From Dillenia suffruticosa (lineage: Eukaryota > Streptophyta > Magnoliopsida > Dilleniales > Dilleniaceae): a DNA stretch of 64,000 bases. The notes beneath the pieces were generated by a model. The model saw only the letters and a list, made by a program, of their open reading frames with translations. It had not been told where the DNA came from and did no database searches. Location: assembly GCA_033439265.1 (NCBI GenBank), contig JAVTVX010000010.1:12570001-12634000 (forward strand). The letters are read 5' to 3'. The position numbers and the translations under genes were made by a program. Within the stretch, counting starts at the first letter, position 1, and each line of letters begins with the position of its first letter. Shown piece after piece: positions 39,705 to 50,595 of this stretch.

Positions 39705-42359
39705 GGTGTCGTGGTGTAGTTAGTTATCACATCAGTTTAACATACTAAAGGTCTTCGGTTCGACACCGGGCAATGCTATAAACTATTATTTTTACTTATA
39801 ATAAAGTTAATGACACATTATCAATATTATTCAAATTATTTCAATAAAAATAATCAAACAGATAGAAACTCTCAAATTCATATCAACAAAAAGAAACAAG
39901 AACAGAGTAGTTTACAATCCAGTGCTGGTGCTGTGGTGTAGGTGGTTATCACGTCAGTCTAACATATTGAAGGTCTTCGGTTCGAGTTCGAGTGACACTA
40001 TAAACTTTTATTTTTATTTTTAATATAGTTTCTGACACAATATTAGTATCTTTTTTATATTCTTCAAATTATGTCAGTAAAAATAATCAAACAGATGGAA
40101 ACTTCCAAATTTAGATCAACAAAAAGAAATAAGAATGGAGGAATTTACAGCCCAAGGCTAGATCGTGGTATAGTTGGTTATAATGTCAGTCTAACACATT
40201 GAAAGTCTCCGGTTCAAATCCCAGCGACGCCATGAACTTTTATTTTTACTTCAATATAATTACTGAGATATCATCAATATTTTTCAAATTATCCAAGTAA
40301 AAATAATAAAACAGATAGAAACTCACAAAGTCAGATCAACAAAAGAAATAAGAACAGAGGAGTTTACAACCCAGGGTTGGTGTCGTGGTGTAGTTGGTTA
40401 TCACGTCAGTCTAACACACTGAAGGTCTCCGGTTCGAGTCCGGGCGACGCCATAAACTTTTATTTTTACTTCTAAACAATTACTGACGTATTATCAATAT
40501 CTTTCAAATTATCTCAGTAAAAATAATTAAACAGATAAAAACTTTCAAACTCATATCAATAAAACGAAACAAGAACAAAGGAGTTTATAATCTAAGGCCG
40601 GTGTCGTGGTATAGTTGGTTATCATAACAGTCTAACACACTCAAGGTCTTCGGTTTGAAATCAGGAGATGTCATAAGCTTTTATTTTTACTTCTAATATA
40701 ATTACTAACACGTTATCAATATTTTTCAAATTATCTCAGTAAGAATAATCAAATAGATAGAAACTTCAAAAGTCAGAGCAACAAAAGGAAACAAGAATAG
40801 ATAAGTTTATAACCCAGGATTGGTGTCGTGGTATGGTTGGTTATCACGTCAGTCTAACACGCTGAAGGTCGCTGTTTCAAGTTGGGATGATGCCATAAAC
40901 TTTTACTTTTACTTCTAATACAATTACTGACACATTATCAATATCCTTCAAATTATCTCAATAATAATAATTAAACAGATAGAAACTCTCAAACTCAGAT
41001 CAACAAAAAGAAATAATAACAGAGGAGTTTACAACCCAAACTGGTGTCGTGGTGTAGTTGGTTATCACATCAGTCTAGTTCAAGTTCGGGCGATGCCATA
41101 AACTTTTATTTTTACTTCTAATATAATTACTGACACATTATCAATATTTTTCAAATTATCTCAGTAAAACTAATCAAACAGATATAAACCCCCAAAATCA
41201 GATCAACAAAAGGAAACAAGAATAGAGTAGTTTATAACCAATGGTTGGTGTCACGGTGTAGTTGGTCATTACATCAATCTAACACATTGAAGGTATCCGG
41301 TTCGAATCCGAGCGATGCCATAAACTTTTATTTTTACTTCAAATACAATTATTGTAACATTATCAATATTTTTCAAATTATTAAAAATAATTAAATAGAT
41401 AGAAACTCTCAAACTCAAATCAACAAAAATAAACGAGAATAAAAGGGTTTACAATCCACGGTTGGTGTCGTAGTGTAGTTGATTGTCACGTCAATTTAAC
41501 ACACTGAAAGTCTCCAATTTTGAGTCTGGATGACGCCATAAACTTTTATTTTTACTCTAAAATAATTTCTGACATATCATCAATATCTTTCAAGTTACCT
41601 TAGTAAAAAAAAATCAAATAAATAGAAACTTTCAAACTCAAATTAACAAAGAAACAAGAATAAGGGAGTTTACAATCCAGAGTTGATATTGTGATATAGT
41701 TGGTTATCACGTTAGTCTAACAAACTGAAGGTCTCCTGTTCATGTTCAGACGATGCCATAAACTTTTATTTTTACTTCTGATACAGTTCCTAACATATTA
41801 TTAATATTTTTTTTGCGTCCTTTAAGTTATATCAATAGAAATAGTTAAATAGATATAAACTCACAAATTCAATTCAACATAAAGATATAGGAATAGAAGA
41901 GTTGACAACCCAGGGCTGGTGTCTTGGTATAGTTGATTATTATGTCAGTCTACCACACTGAAGGTTTCCGATTCTAGTTCGGGCGACGCCATAAACTTTT
42001 ATTTTTATTTTTAATATAGTTCTTGATACATTATCAGAATAAAGGAGTTTACAATCCAGGACTGATGTCGTGGTATAGTTGGTTATCACGTCAATCTAAT
42101 ACACCGAAGGTTTTTGGTTTGAGTTCGGATGACATCAGAAAGTTTTATTTTTATTTCTAATACAGTTCTGGACACATTATCAATATCTTTTAAATTATCT
42201 AAATAAAATGATTCAAAAAGATAAAAATTCTCAAATTTAGATTGACAAAAAGAAAGAAAAAGAGAGGAGTTTATAACATGGGGTCGGTGTTATGGTGTAA
42301 TTGATTATCACGTCAGTCTAACACTCCGAAAGTTTTCAGTTCAATCTCAAGCAATGCTA
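39705..42359 (+). repeat. Tandem array of 13 tRNA-Val(AAC)-like units with conserved spacer
   Basis: Each unit has a 74-base tRNA-Val-like sequence then about 147 bases of AT-rich spacer. The spacer begins taaacttttatttttacttc and ends with variants of agaggagtttacaacccagg. tRNA-like parts lie at 39705-39778, 39927-40000, 40159-40232, 40379-40452, 40600-40673, 40822-40895, 41043-41098, 41247-41320, 41464-41538, 41685-41758, 41918-41991, 42064-42137 and 42286-42359. Start-to-start distances are mostly 217-233 bases. The seventh copy lacks 18 bases of its anticodon/variable region, and the spacer between the 11th and 12th is shortened. Most units keep TAACAC around the anticodon. All point the same way. 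Leftover spacer pieces continue to about 42760. Confidence 0.93.
40379..40452 (+). tRNA. tRNA-Val (anticodon AAC)
   Basis: This is the only unit of the array that folds without a defect. The acceptor stem GGTGTCG pairs with CGACGCC. The D-arm has GTGTAGTTGGTTATCAC. Anticodon stem TCAGT/ACTGA encloses the loop CTAACAC, anticodon AAC. The T-arm TCCGG-TTCGAGT-CCGGG is complete. Internal promoters are canonical: A box TGGTGTAGTTGG and B box GGTTCGAGTCC. There is no intron and no encoded CCA. A run of four T occurs about 10 bases downstream and could end Pol III transcription. Confidence 0.9.
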
Positions 42360-43164
42360 TAAATTTTTGTTTTTACTTGTAATATAGTTTGTCACACGTT
42401 ATCAATATTTTTACATCTTTCAAGTTATTTCAATAAAAATAATCAAATAGATAAAAACTCCCGATTATCTTTTTTGCACCCTTCAAGTTAGATCGGTAAA
42501 AATAATCAAACAAATAGAAACTCTCAAATTCAGATCTATTTGTAATTGATTCATTATCAGTATTTTTGCATCTTTCAAGCTTTCTCAGTAAAGGCAATCA
42601 AACATATAGAAACTCCCAAATATATATATATTTTTGCAACCTTCAAGTTATTTCAGTAAAAATAATCAAAGGGATGAACATTCCCGAATTCAGATCAACA
42701 AAATTAATCAAAGGGACGGACATTCCCAAATTCAGATCAACAAAATGAAACATGAGGTTTACAACCCCAATTTTTCTCATGAAAACCCAAGTCAAGAAAA
42801 GGAAAATATGAAAGAGAGAGCATTTAGAAAGACGATTCGGCGAACAATTTCGTAAATGGGAAGTAAAGGATATTTTCAATGGGCATTAGATTTGTTTGTA
42901 TTTCTTAAACGGAAATTTTCAAAGATAACAAATTAGGGTTTCACACAACAAAATCAACATAACAATTTTGAGAGAGAGGAAGAGGGAAAAGAAAGGGCCG
43001 AGAAAGTTCTGACTGCCGTCTGCCTTTGATTCAATCCGCAACCGTCGATTTGGGTTTCTTCCTCCGATCCCTCTCTCTCTCTCTCTATATATGTAAATAT
43101 AGTTAAGTGCAGAGTGAGCCGTGTAATCTTGCCCTCCGCTCAAAATAACAAGGCTAATTTTGTA
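42360..43164. other. Array tail and unassigned sequence before duplicated block 1
   Basis: Bases 42360-42760 hold several broken spacer copies of the tRNA array (aataatcaaa(c/t)agatagaaactc type) without tRNA parts. The rest has a CT tract at 43069-43086 and short open stretches with no recognisable protein. Confidence 0.5.
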
Positions 43165-43561
43165 ATTACGTTGCTTGACAGCCTGAAGAAAATGACTTGG
43201 CTTCAGTCATCCGTCGAACGACGCCGTTTCATTTTGGAGAACAGTCATTTCAAGTTCTGATAACCCCAAATTCAAATTCATCTGTTCAAATATTTCACCC
43301 GCTGACATGAATACCTACGAGAACGATTTCATTTCACTGTCACAAACGCTGCAAATCAAATTTTTATTTTATTTTTTTATTATATAAAATTTGAATCTAG
43401 ATCCTAAACTAAGAAAATAGAGATTATAACCACTAAATGATCAAATCAACTTTTATTATTATTCAAATAATTTGCCCCACAAAAGAAAAGACTGACCCAT
43501 GAGTAGAATACAAACATGATATAATGTTAACACCACCCAAAAACATTACAAACAACTTTTT

Positions 43562-43737
43562 CTACGCCAAGCCAAATACGATGAAACAATACTGCAGTAC
43601 GTAGGCGCACCGACACCAGGAACAGAAACAGCAACCCTGCATATGGAAACAAAAGAAGCAGCAATATTTAAAATTTTGTTGAAATTATATAGTCACCAAC
43701 GAAGGGCGGTGGGCACGGCGAATTGTCCTAAAACTTT

Positions 43738-43770
<33 letters not shown>

Positions 43771-44159
43771 GTATGTATAATATTTTTAAAAAAAATAAAA
43801 ATCTATATATTGTCTGCTTCATAAAAAAAATTATAACTTTCAATGATTTAAAATGATACTTCTATATTAAGTATTTAATGTATGAAACAAGGTGGATTAA
43901 AGGTTTTAGACCATAAATACGAAGGAATTGAGAAAAAGAAAATGGAGGAAGCCGACCTATAGAATTTATAGTTTTTTTTTTTTATTGGAGAAAATAACAT
44001 AAAAATCATACTCACCACAAATGATGCCGACCTGAACCAACATGTCAAAGCAACCACTGAGACAGAATTGCTATCGTGGCCTCCACTAGAGCTATAAGAT
44101 GTCTGCCTCCCCCTAAATATATTAGAAATCATTTTTTTCTCTCTCTCAAGAATTATCAT
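43562..44159 (-). CDS. Candidate two-exon small Cys-rich membrane peptide (hypothetical)
   Basis: Exon 1 at 44016-44159 ends with a good donor (TTTGTG|GTGAGT). Exon 2 at 43562-43636 starts after ATATGCAG. Together they would encode 72 residues ending in a short Cys-rich hydrophobic tail (CCFCSWCRCAYVLQYCFIV). The shape recalls small plant CYSTM-like peptides, but I see no sequence match. In block 2 the start of exon 1 is missing and the stop codon of exon 2 is lost, which argues against strong selection. It is offered as a possibility only; a chance pair of open stretches is the alternative. Confidence 0.2.
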
Positions 44160-44882
44160 ACGTTTTCATACATGACATGGCTATACCATTGTTTATAGAT
44201 AACTTAAAATTTTATTTATGTCATAATCAACAAAATATCAGACTAACTTTGAATATATTAGTGAATAGAATAGGTATTAAGCAAAATTATGTTACACAAA
44301 ATTATTATGGTATTACAAATATTATGTCTGATAATTAGTAGCAGTCTTGAAGAATTATCAATACTCCAACAATATATTGATGAACCATGTGCGAACAAAT
44401 TAAGAGATCAATTTGTATATATTAGGTTATTTCATCGTATTATCAAAACATATTTTTAGAAATTCTGTTTTATACATGGATTTGTCATTGTGAATACTAA
44501 CAAAAATAGCAATCATAATGGTATAATTTAAAGCTAAAACGGTACCTCCTATGGCCATTTGAAAGTTTTATTGTGTTACGATATATTATATATTAAAATC
44601 AAATCAATAATGTTATATTCAATTATAATTAATATGGTATTAGAGTTATATTTAAATATTTTATTAATATGATATCAGTGTCATGTTAAAAGATTTCTAA
44701 TATGATATCAGATTCATATTCAAATTTATTTTTCATGGTATCATATATATGTCCATATATTGTCTATATGATATTAGAGTAACATTTAAATTTAACTTGT
44801 CGGATATATTGTAAACAATCTAAAATATCTTCGCACCTTTATTATCATCACCAAAGTAGTCACCTCTACAAAGCAGCTTGAA

Positions 44883-45392
44883 TCAATCCTCGTTGCAAAG
44901 AATCGAATGGCATGCATATACAGTGACACCTGTGAACGCCGCCACAGCTGCAGCCAAAGCATACAAGTATACTTTGATTACGAACCACTTGAAAGCATCC
45001 GGCCTTGGCACAATCTCATGGTTTGAATCATTCGGTACAACAGTCGAACCATTTGTGGGAAAAGTTGCGATTTTTCTAAGAACGGTTTCATGATCGATTC
45101 TGTTGAGGTCAAGCTGATACCTGGACCGGTAATATGTAACGATTGTGTTTGCAAAGGTGGGGAAGTAGATGAAAGTGATGAGGAGAGAAATTGTAAAAGG
45201 AACCCACGAGGGAGAGCAAGAAAATGTTGGAGATTTGTTGATGGATAACAAAACTATTGCTTGTAAAAAAAGGTAGGATATAATCATCGTTGTGGCCTTG
45301 ACTTCCAGTCGGTTCACCCTTTCCTCGTGCCTCTGGTTGATTCCGCTTATTTCTTTCGAGACTTGCTTTAGCTGCTCCAAACTTCTATCCAT
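44883..45392 (-). CDS. Uncharacterised small membrane protein, family member A
   Basis: I do not recognise a named family. The 169-residue protein starts with an amphipathic, probably coiled-coil segment (SLEQLKQVSKEISGINQRHE, then ERVNRLEVKA). Hydrophobic segments lie at about 32-50 (IISYLFLQAIVLLSI), 58-84 (WVPFTISLLITFIYFPTFAN) and 142-164 (YLYALAAAVAAFTGVTVYAC). Between the last two lies the conserved motif RYQLDLNRIDHE and a Pro/Asn-rich loop. It ends CHSILCNED. The frame is open 37 codons further up (MPRTFSAFWR), but the paralogue at 47.6 kb starts at the position equal to MDRSLEQ, so I chose 45392. Single exon. The same protein with about 10% changes is encoded at 61300-61809. Function unknown. 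Confidence 0.75.
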   Translation of the reverse strand: MDRSLEQLKQVSKEISGINQRHEERVNRLEVKATTMIISYLFLQAIVLLSINKSPTFSCSPSWVPFTISLLITFIYFPTFANTIVTYYRSRYQLDLNRIDHETVLRKIATFPTNGSTVVPNDSNHEIVPRPDAFKWFVIKVYLYALAAAVAAFTGVTVYACHSILCNED

Positions 45393-47561
45393 ACTTTTAT
45401 CAACCGAAAGAGAGAAGCTTATGTGAAAAGTGCCCCGAATGAAAGACGCAAGGGCTGTCTGGCAATTTATAATACGCCAAAAGGCCGAGAAAGTACGTGG
45501 CAAGTTACTAAAAACTTATTGCTTGGACAACAATTAATAAACACAAAATAGTATACCAAATGAATTTTGTGGCCAATGCCTTCCAAACGAAGATTCTTTA
45601 GACTTAGAGCTTTAAAAGGAAGCTGCTACATTGGATAGACAAGTTAAAAGGTTACTCGTTCAATTTTTTATGTTCTTTTCTTTTTCTTTTTTTCTTTTTT
45701 AAAATAATGATCGATTGTGAATCAAATACTTGTTCGCATCGAGATTTGTGACCTACAAACTATACAATAGGGATAATATCATTTATATAATCATTAAATA
45801 AATTTTAATTATTTAAAATTCGAAGTCGCATTAATAAAAAAGAAAAAAAAGTTACCATGCATACAATTGGGAGGGTGTATCTAACTTAATATCTTTGCAA
45901 GCGGAAGTTGCACTTTGGCGGGCCCAAGGTTATTATCAACTTGTATAAGACATTTCCTTATGAGTTAAATATTTGAAATAACATAAAAATCCTGGTTATC
46001 TTATTAATAACATAAATATTCTTAATTTTTATGATCTCCAAATTATTTATGGTTAGAGAGATTTGAACAGCCATATTAGCACCACGTAATGCCGCGTGAG
46101 TGTCATATCACTACAACATTAACATATTTTAAAAACTATTTTTGACTAAAAAGTTTGACATTTCTACGTAATGTTCACATGGGCGTTCAAAATTCTATGA
46201 CAAGAAGTAATTTGAAAGTGACACTAAAATATATATTATTTATATTTTTAATGTGATAATCATAATTTTTACCAAATAAAATTAAAATTTTCAAATTTGA
46301 TAAACAAAACAATTAAGATAGTACGGTGTAAAGCAAAGGTTGGATTGAGTTCATTACGTAGATCTATTTTTCAAAATATATATATAAAAAGACCACATAA
46401 ATCTAACGATCTATTTGGAAAAATTTAACAATAGGCACCACTGAACTATTTAATATAAAAGATAAGGATACATAACAATAAACTCTTAATTGTTTTTATG
46501 TTAAAATTTGATTTTACTTGTAAGGTTGTATATTTTTTTATAAAAAATATTTTTCTGAAAAGTATAATATATTGAATAAGACAAAATATAGATAAGTTAG
46601 ATGAAATTGGAATGGATGAACGCGAAAACTGTAGGTGGAACATTTGGAAGAAAATGACATCATCCTATCTTTTGTTTCCAATGTCCACGTCAATGCATCA
46701 ATTGATATGCACGCCAGGTTGCACATATTTTATCATGTACGCGGAAATGGAAAGCGACTGTTTATTATTTTATGTCTAACCTTGACATTTCCGTTGGGAG
46801 TTCTAAATTGGAGTTTTATTTTGTTTTAATTAAAATATTTTTTACGCGGAATCGTAACTATCAAAATTTTGAACTCATTTTACTTATTAATTTGATTTCG
46901 ATAATAAATTATTTTCTAAAAACATCTGCAAAGCAAATAGATAGGATTTATTCTTTATTTTTATTTTGTGAATAATATTATTTGTAGAGTTAGAATTAAA
47001 TTTTACATATATATTTTTCTAATTCTTAATCCAAAAAATTTAAGTTTGAACCAACTTTAGAAATTTCTGTAGAGTTGATTTTACTTTCCAACACAAAGTA
47101 TTTCGAATAAATACGTAAAACTTGCATCAAATAAATATGATGTTAGATCAATAGCAAAATATAGTTGTAACTTAAATTGAGTATTTATAGTCTAAATGAA
47201 GATAGTGATCCAAAAAAACAGTTGTTTGGAGAAAAATGAAAACCCCAATCAAGCTAATAGAAGATGTAAAGTAAAACTCAAAATTCAATTTTGGGTAATT
47301 AAGATTTATTTATGGCATTTTTTTGGATTATGCATATTGGATCGATTTACCAATAATATACAAGGAGCTTTCCGCCATTATTAATCATAAAGAAAAAGTA
47401 CATGAAACATTAGATGCACACAAAGTTATAGATTTATTTCAATGACAAATATAAAGTTACACACCGAAAAATATGTATTTCACATGTTTGTAGAGATTCC
47501 AAATACATGAGAGACTACCAACTAAATGCTCTAGCAAATCTTTGTTGCATCTTCTTCAAGG

Positions 47562-48068
47562 TTATACACATGCAATGGAGCAGCAAGCATATAGAATCAT
47601 GCCGGTGAAGGCAGCCAAGGCTAAGAGCACGACAATAATGTAAACCTTAAACTTAAACCACTCGACCTCATCGGGCTTAATGATCACTTGCCTAACCCCA
47701 CTTGCTCTCGCCTTGCCCGTCTCCATGTCAGGTGGCTCTGAGGTACACATCTCTCTCGCGATCGATTCTTGATCAATTCTATTCAGATCCAATTGATATC
47801 TCATTTTAAAATACATAATAACTGTGTTTATAAAAGTTATACCATAGATGATCGCGACAGTGAGCGAAACTATGAAAAATATCCAACGATGTTGGCATTC
47901 GAGCGTTGTGGCATCCTCGATGGATGTTAGGATTATGGATTGGAAGATGGCATATGCTATAGTGAGTGTAATGGCTCTTGTTTCCAATAAATTGACTCGC
48001 TTTTCTTGTCTCTCATTTATGCTTCCCCATTCTTGGTAGTCCCGCTGCAGCACATCTAGGCTCCTCAT
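47562..48068 (-). CDS. Uncharacterised small membrane protein, family member B
   Basis: A 168-residue paralogue of member A with the same plan. The coiled-coil N-terminus has QRDYQEWGSINERQEKRVNL. Hydrophobic segments lie at about 32-50 and 60-84 (IFFIVSLTVAIIYGITFINT). The family motif is MRYQLDLNRIDQE. A loop with METGKARASG precedes a last segment VVLLALAAFTGMILYACCSI near the C-terminus. Single exon with its own ATG. Upstream (about 48170) there is tttatataaag, a plausible TATA box about 100 bases from the start codon. The 3' part is repeated without change at 63828-63962 in block 2, where a 10-base gap follows. Likely in a cell membrane, function unknown. Confidence 0.75.
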   Translation of the reverse strand: MRSLDVLQRDYQEWGSINERQEKRVNLLETRAITLTIAYAIFQSIILTSIEDATTLECQHRWIFFIVSLTVAIIYGITFINTVIMYFKMRYQLDLNRIDQESIAREMCTSEPPDMETGKARASGVRQVIIKPDEVEWFKFKVYIIVVLLALAAFTGMILYACCSIACV

Positions 48069-48100
48069 TTTTGAGGCAGAAATTGTTGGAAGAATGATTC

Positions 48101-49331
48101 GAATGGTGAAAGCAATGAGCTAAAAGAAATTGGAAGGAGCGATGGATTAAGAGCAGAGGTTTATATAAAGGCAATGCCAATAACCGACTAATTAAACACC
48201 CTAACGTGTAGAGCTCCCTCTGGAGTCATTGCCGTGATGACCAAGTTGGGCATTTCCTTTCTACTTGCCCATAAGGGAAATTTCCTAACATTTTACCCAA
48301 GGCCGATTACTTGTCGTGGTAGAGTCATATAATATTGTAGGAAAATTATAGCGAATTTCCTAGGTTTCTTTGCCTGATGACCTAACTGGCATTTGCAATC
48401 CAAATGAAGAATGAGCAGGGATAGGGATAGATACATGAAAATGTTGTCGAAATTTTGATGTGAACACATTGACGTGGAAATTCCGGGTTTTCTAGTGTGA
48501 ATATTAATGTTAAGAGTAAACTTCATGCTAATAAATTATATTTTAATTGATACCGTCTCTCTTTCCATAGAGATATTGACTTTAAGTTCGAGCTTCCTTA
48601 TATATATATAAAAAAAAGAGGTAAATTCTATAGTTAAAAGGACATGATCATGTAAATTATAAAACATGTTTTCATTCAATAAACATAGTAAAGCTTGGCG
48701 ACCTTAACAACAACGAATTCCAAACATCTTGCAACAATCTAAAGGAAATAGGAGATCCATCAATTTGATTTGTTTTAATTTGCTTTTGTAGATCATTTGT
48801 TTTGCTTCTCTTGTTTGGTAGATGCGTTTTTTTGGATTATTATTGATCTAAAAAGCAAATGAAGAGGAAAATAGCAAAAGTAGAAGTAGAAGTAGACACA
48901 GAGAAGAATGAAAGAAATAAATAACAAAAACTTTACTTGCAGCAGCCATCGTTTAGTTTCATCCCTAACTTGATTTGATTTTGACGTGCCAGAGGGAGGG
49001 AAGAAAGAAGGAGAGGAGTCCCCAAGGAGACAGTTTAGTGGTACAAACCCTCTTCCCCAATCTAGTAATCCCAAATTTAAATACTTATACAACAAAAAAA
49101 AAAATGAAGGAGAGGAAGTGAGAGATGCCGCAAAAAGAAACAACATTGGGTTTGAGAGAAAACGAAGACAGAGTTTTAAGATGTTTGGTTTAAATTATAA
49201 AGAAACTTAATAAGTTAAAATTCTACCGAAATTAGAATTAAAATTCTTATATTTTTGATAATTAAGTTATTGTTGTAACTATTTTTAAATAAAATAAAAA
49301 ACTATATACTTTTTAAATAATTTTAAACTAA
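48101..49331. other. Promoter of member B and AT-rich intergenic DNA
   Basis: Bases 48101-48250 are the likely promoter of member B. The remainder is AT-rich. A 117-codon open stretch on the minus strand at 48793-49146 is low in complexity (Phe/Leu/Ser-rich) and matches nothing I know, so I do not call a gene. Confidence 0.4.
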
Positions 49332-50130
49332 GTTAAAAATAGAAAATAATAGTATGAATATGAAAGATAGGCAAATATAATAGTGATACTATATTAGAGA
49401 TGAAGTGTAATATAATAATATGAATTTAATATTCCATTAACTCAATAAATTATTATAATAGATTGATTTTATATAGAAAACTCAGTATTATAAATATAAA
49501 AACAATTATCATAAATATAGAAATATAAAAATAAAAAAATCAAATATGTATCAAAATTAAATTAATAATTTACTTGATTTTATATATAATATATTTTTTA
49601 ATATTCTATCAAAATGTACGATGAAAATCATTTTAATTTGAAAGGGAATTTGGATAAAGCATCTAAAATCATATGGGGTGTTTTTGCAACCCTTGTGCTA
49701 TTTTTGACTCTGGTTCTACCTCTACCTTTGGCTTTGGATTTGATTTTGGGGGGCAAGTTCAAGTTTAGGTTCAGGGTCAAGCTCAAGTAGGCTCATGATC
49801 AGGCTTTTGGCTTTTGCTCTTGATTCTGGTTGTGATGTTGGATTTAGCTGTAATTGATCTGGTTCTAACATTGGTTTTCACTAAAAACACGTGTGAGTGT
49901 GTGAATAATTTTTTTTGTAAATAAAACTCTGATACCAAATTTATAATATATAAAATAATAATATAAATATGAAAGATAGATAAACATGATTATGATATGA
50001 TATTAGAAATGAAGAGTAATATAATCAAATAAAAACTAATAATTCAGTGTCTTAATGAATTATTATAATAAATTGAGTTTATATAAAAAATTCATTTTCC
50101 TAAATTAGGAACAGTTATTATAAATAAGCA
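49332..50130 (-). mobile_element. TRIM-like miniature LTR element (fossil)
   Basis: Two direct repeats of about 190 bases (49332-49521 and 49943-50130) flank about 420 bases. Next to the right-hand repeat, on the minus strand, is TTGGTATCAGAG (49931-49943 region), the usual primer-binding site for plant initiator Met-tRNA. The element therefore reads on the minus strand. The repeats are clearly diverged by eye and no capsid or polymerase frame is present, so it is old and non-autonomous. Ends are approximate. Confidence 0.55.
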
Positions 50131-50595
50131 TCCTAAATAATATAACTTTATACTTTAAATTTTACTTGAAAAACAAGGACTTGTTCATCTGCTGTTGCAC
50201 ACAGAAACATGTCGTGCATCCCCAAATTCGGCACTTCCAAAGCCACTCTTAATTAAACTGGGTGCGGGTAATCTAAGAAGAACGTTATATACTTGGGGCG
50301 GATCGGGTCCCATATAACTCATCAAAAGCTACCAACTCACTTCTTTTCTTCACTTTTTCAAATATTTCACGATCTTGGTTGGTGGGCCCACTCACACATC
50401 GATTACGCCAGCGGCACGTGATTATCCTGAGGGACCATCACATCACACCTGACGGTCACGATTTCATCAGAGAAATCTCTCGCACCACATTTATACATCT
50501 GTCCCAACCGCCTGCCCTTGCCGCTCACATTACTTTCTACTTCTGGAGAGAGGTAAAGGTCCTGCTAGTGTTCGTTTGTGTGATCGGCACGAAGA

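Larger units (their letters stand above)
43165..48100. repeat. Segmental duplication, block 1
   Basis: This block is repeated at 58474-64000. Shared sequence starts at acgttgcttgacagcctgaa (43165 and 58481 region) and continues past the membrane-protein genes at 44.9 and 47.6 kb. The two copies differ by many substitutions and several indels up to about 46790. From 46793 to 47696 I read them as identical, at a constant offset of 16266. A mixed AT / GTAT microsatellite lies at 43740-43776. Degenerate short repeats of the form tatgatatcagagtcatatt occur at 44630-44800. Confidence 0.9.

Noticed and set aside
39705-42359. Regularly spaced repeats reminiscent of a CRISPR-like array
   Set aside because: The repeat is a tRNA-Val copy of 74 bases, the spacers are also conserved, and the context is a plant nuclear genome.
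44630-44800. Repeated gatatcagagt words as several LTR primer-binding sites
   Set aside because: The words recur as a short degenerate repeat with no LTR pair around them.
48793-49146. 117-codon open stretch on the minus strand, Phe/Leu-rich
   Set aside because: Low complexity, no recognisable motif, no splice context and no copy in the other block.
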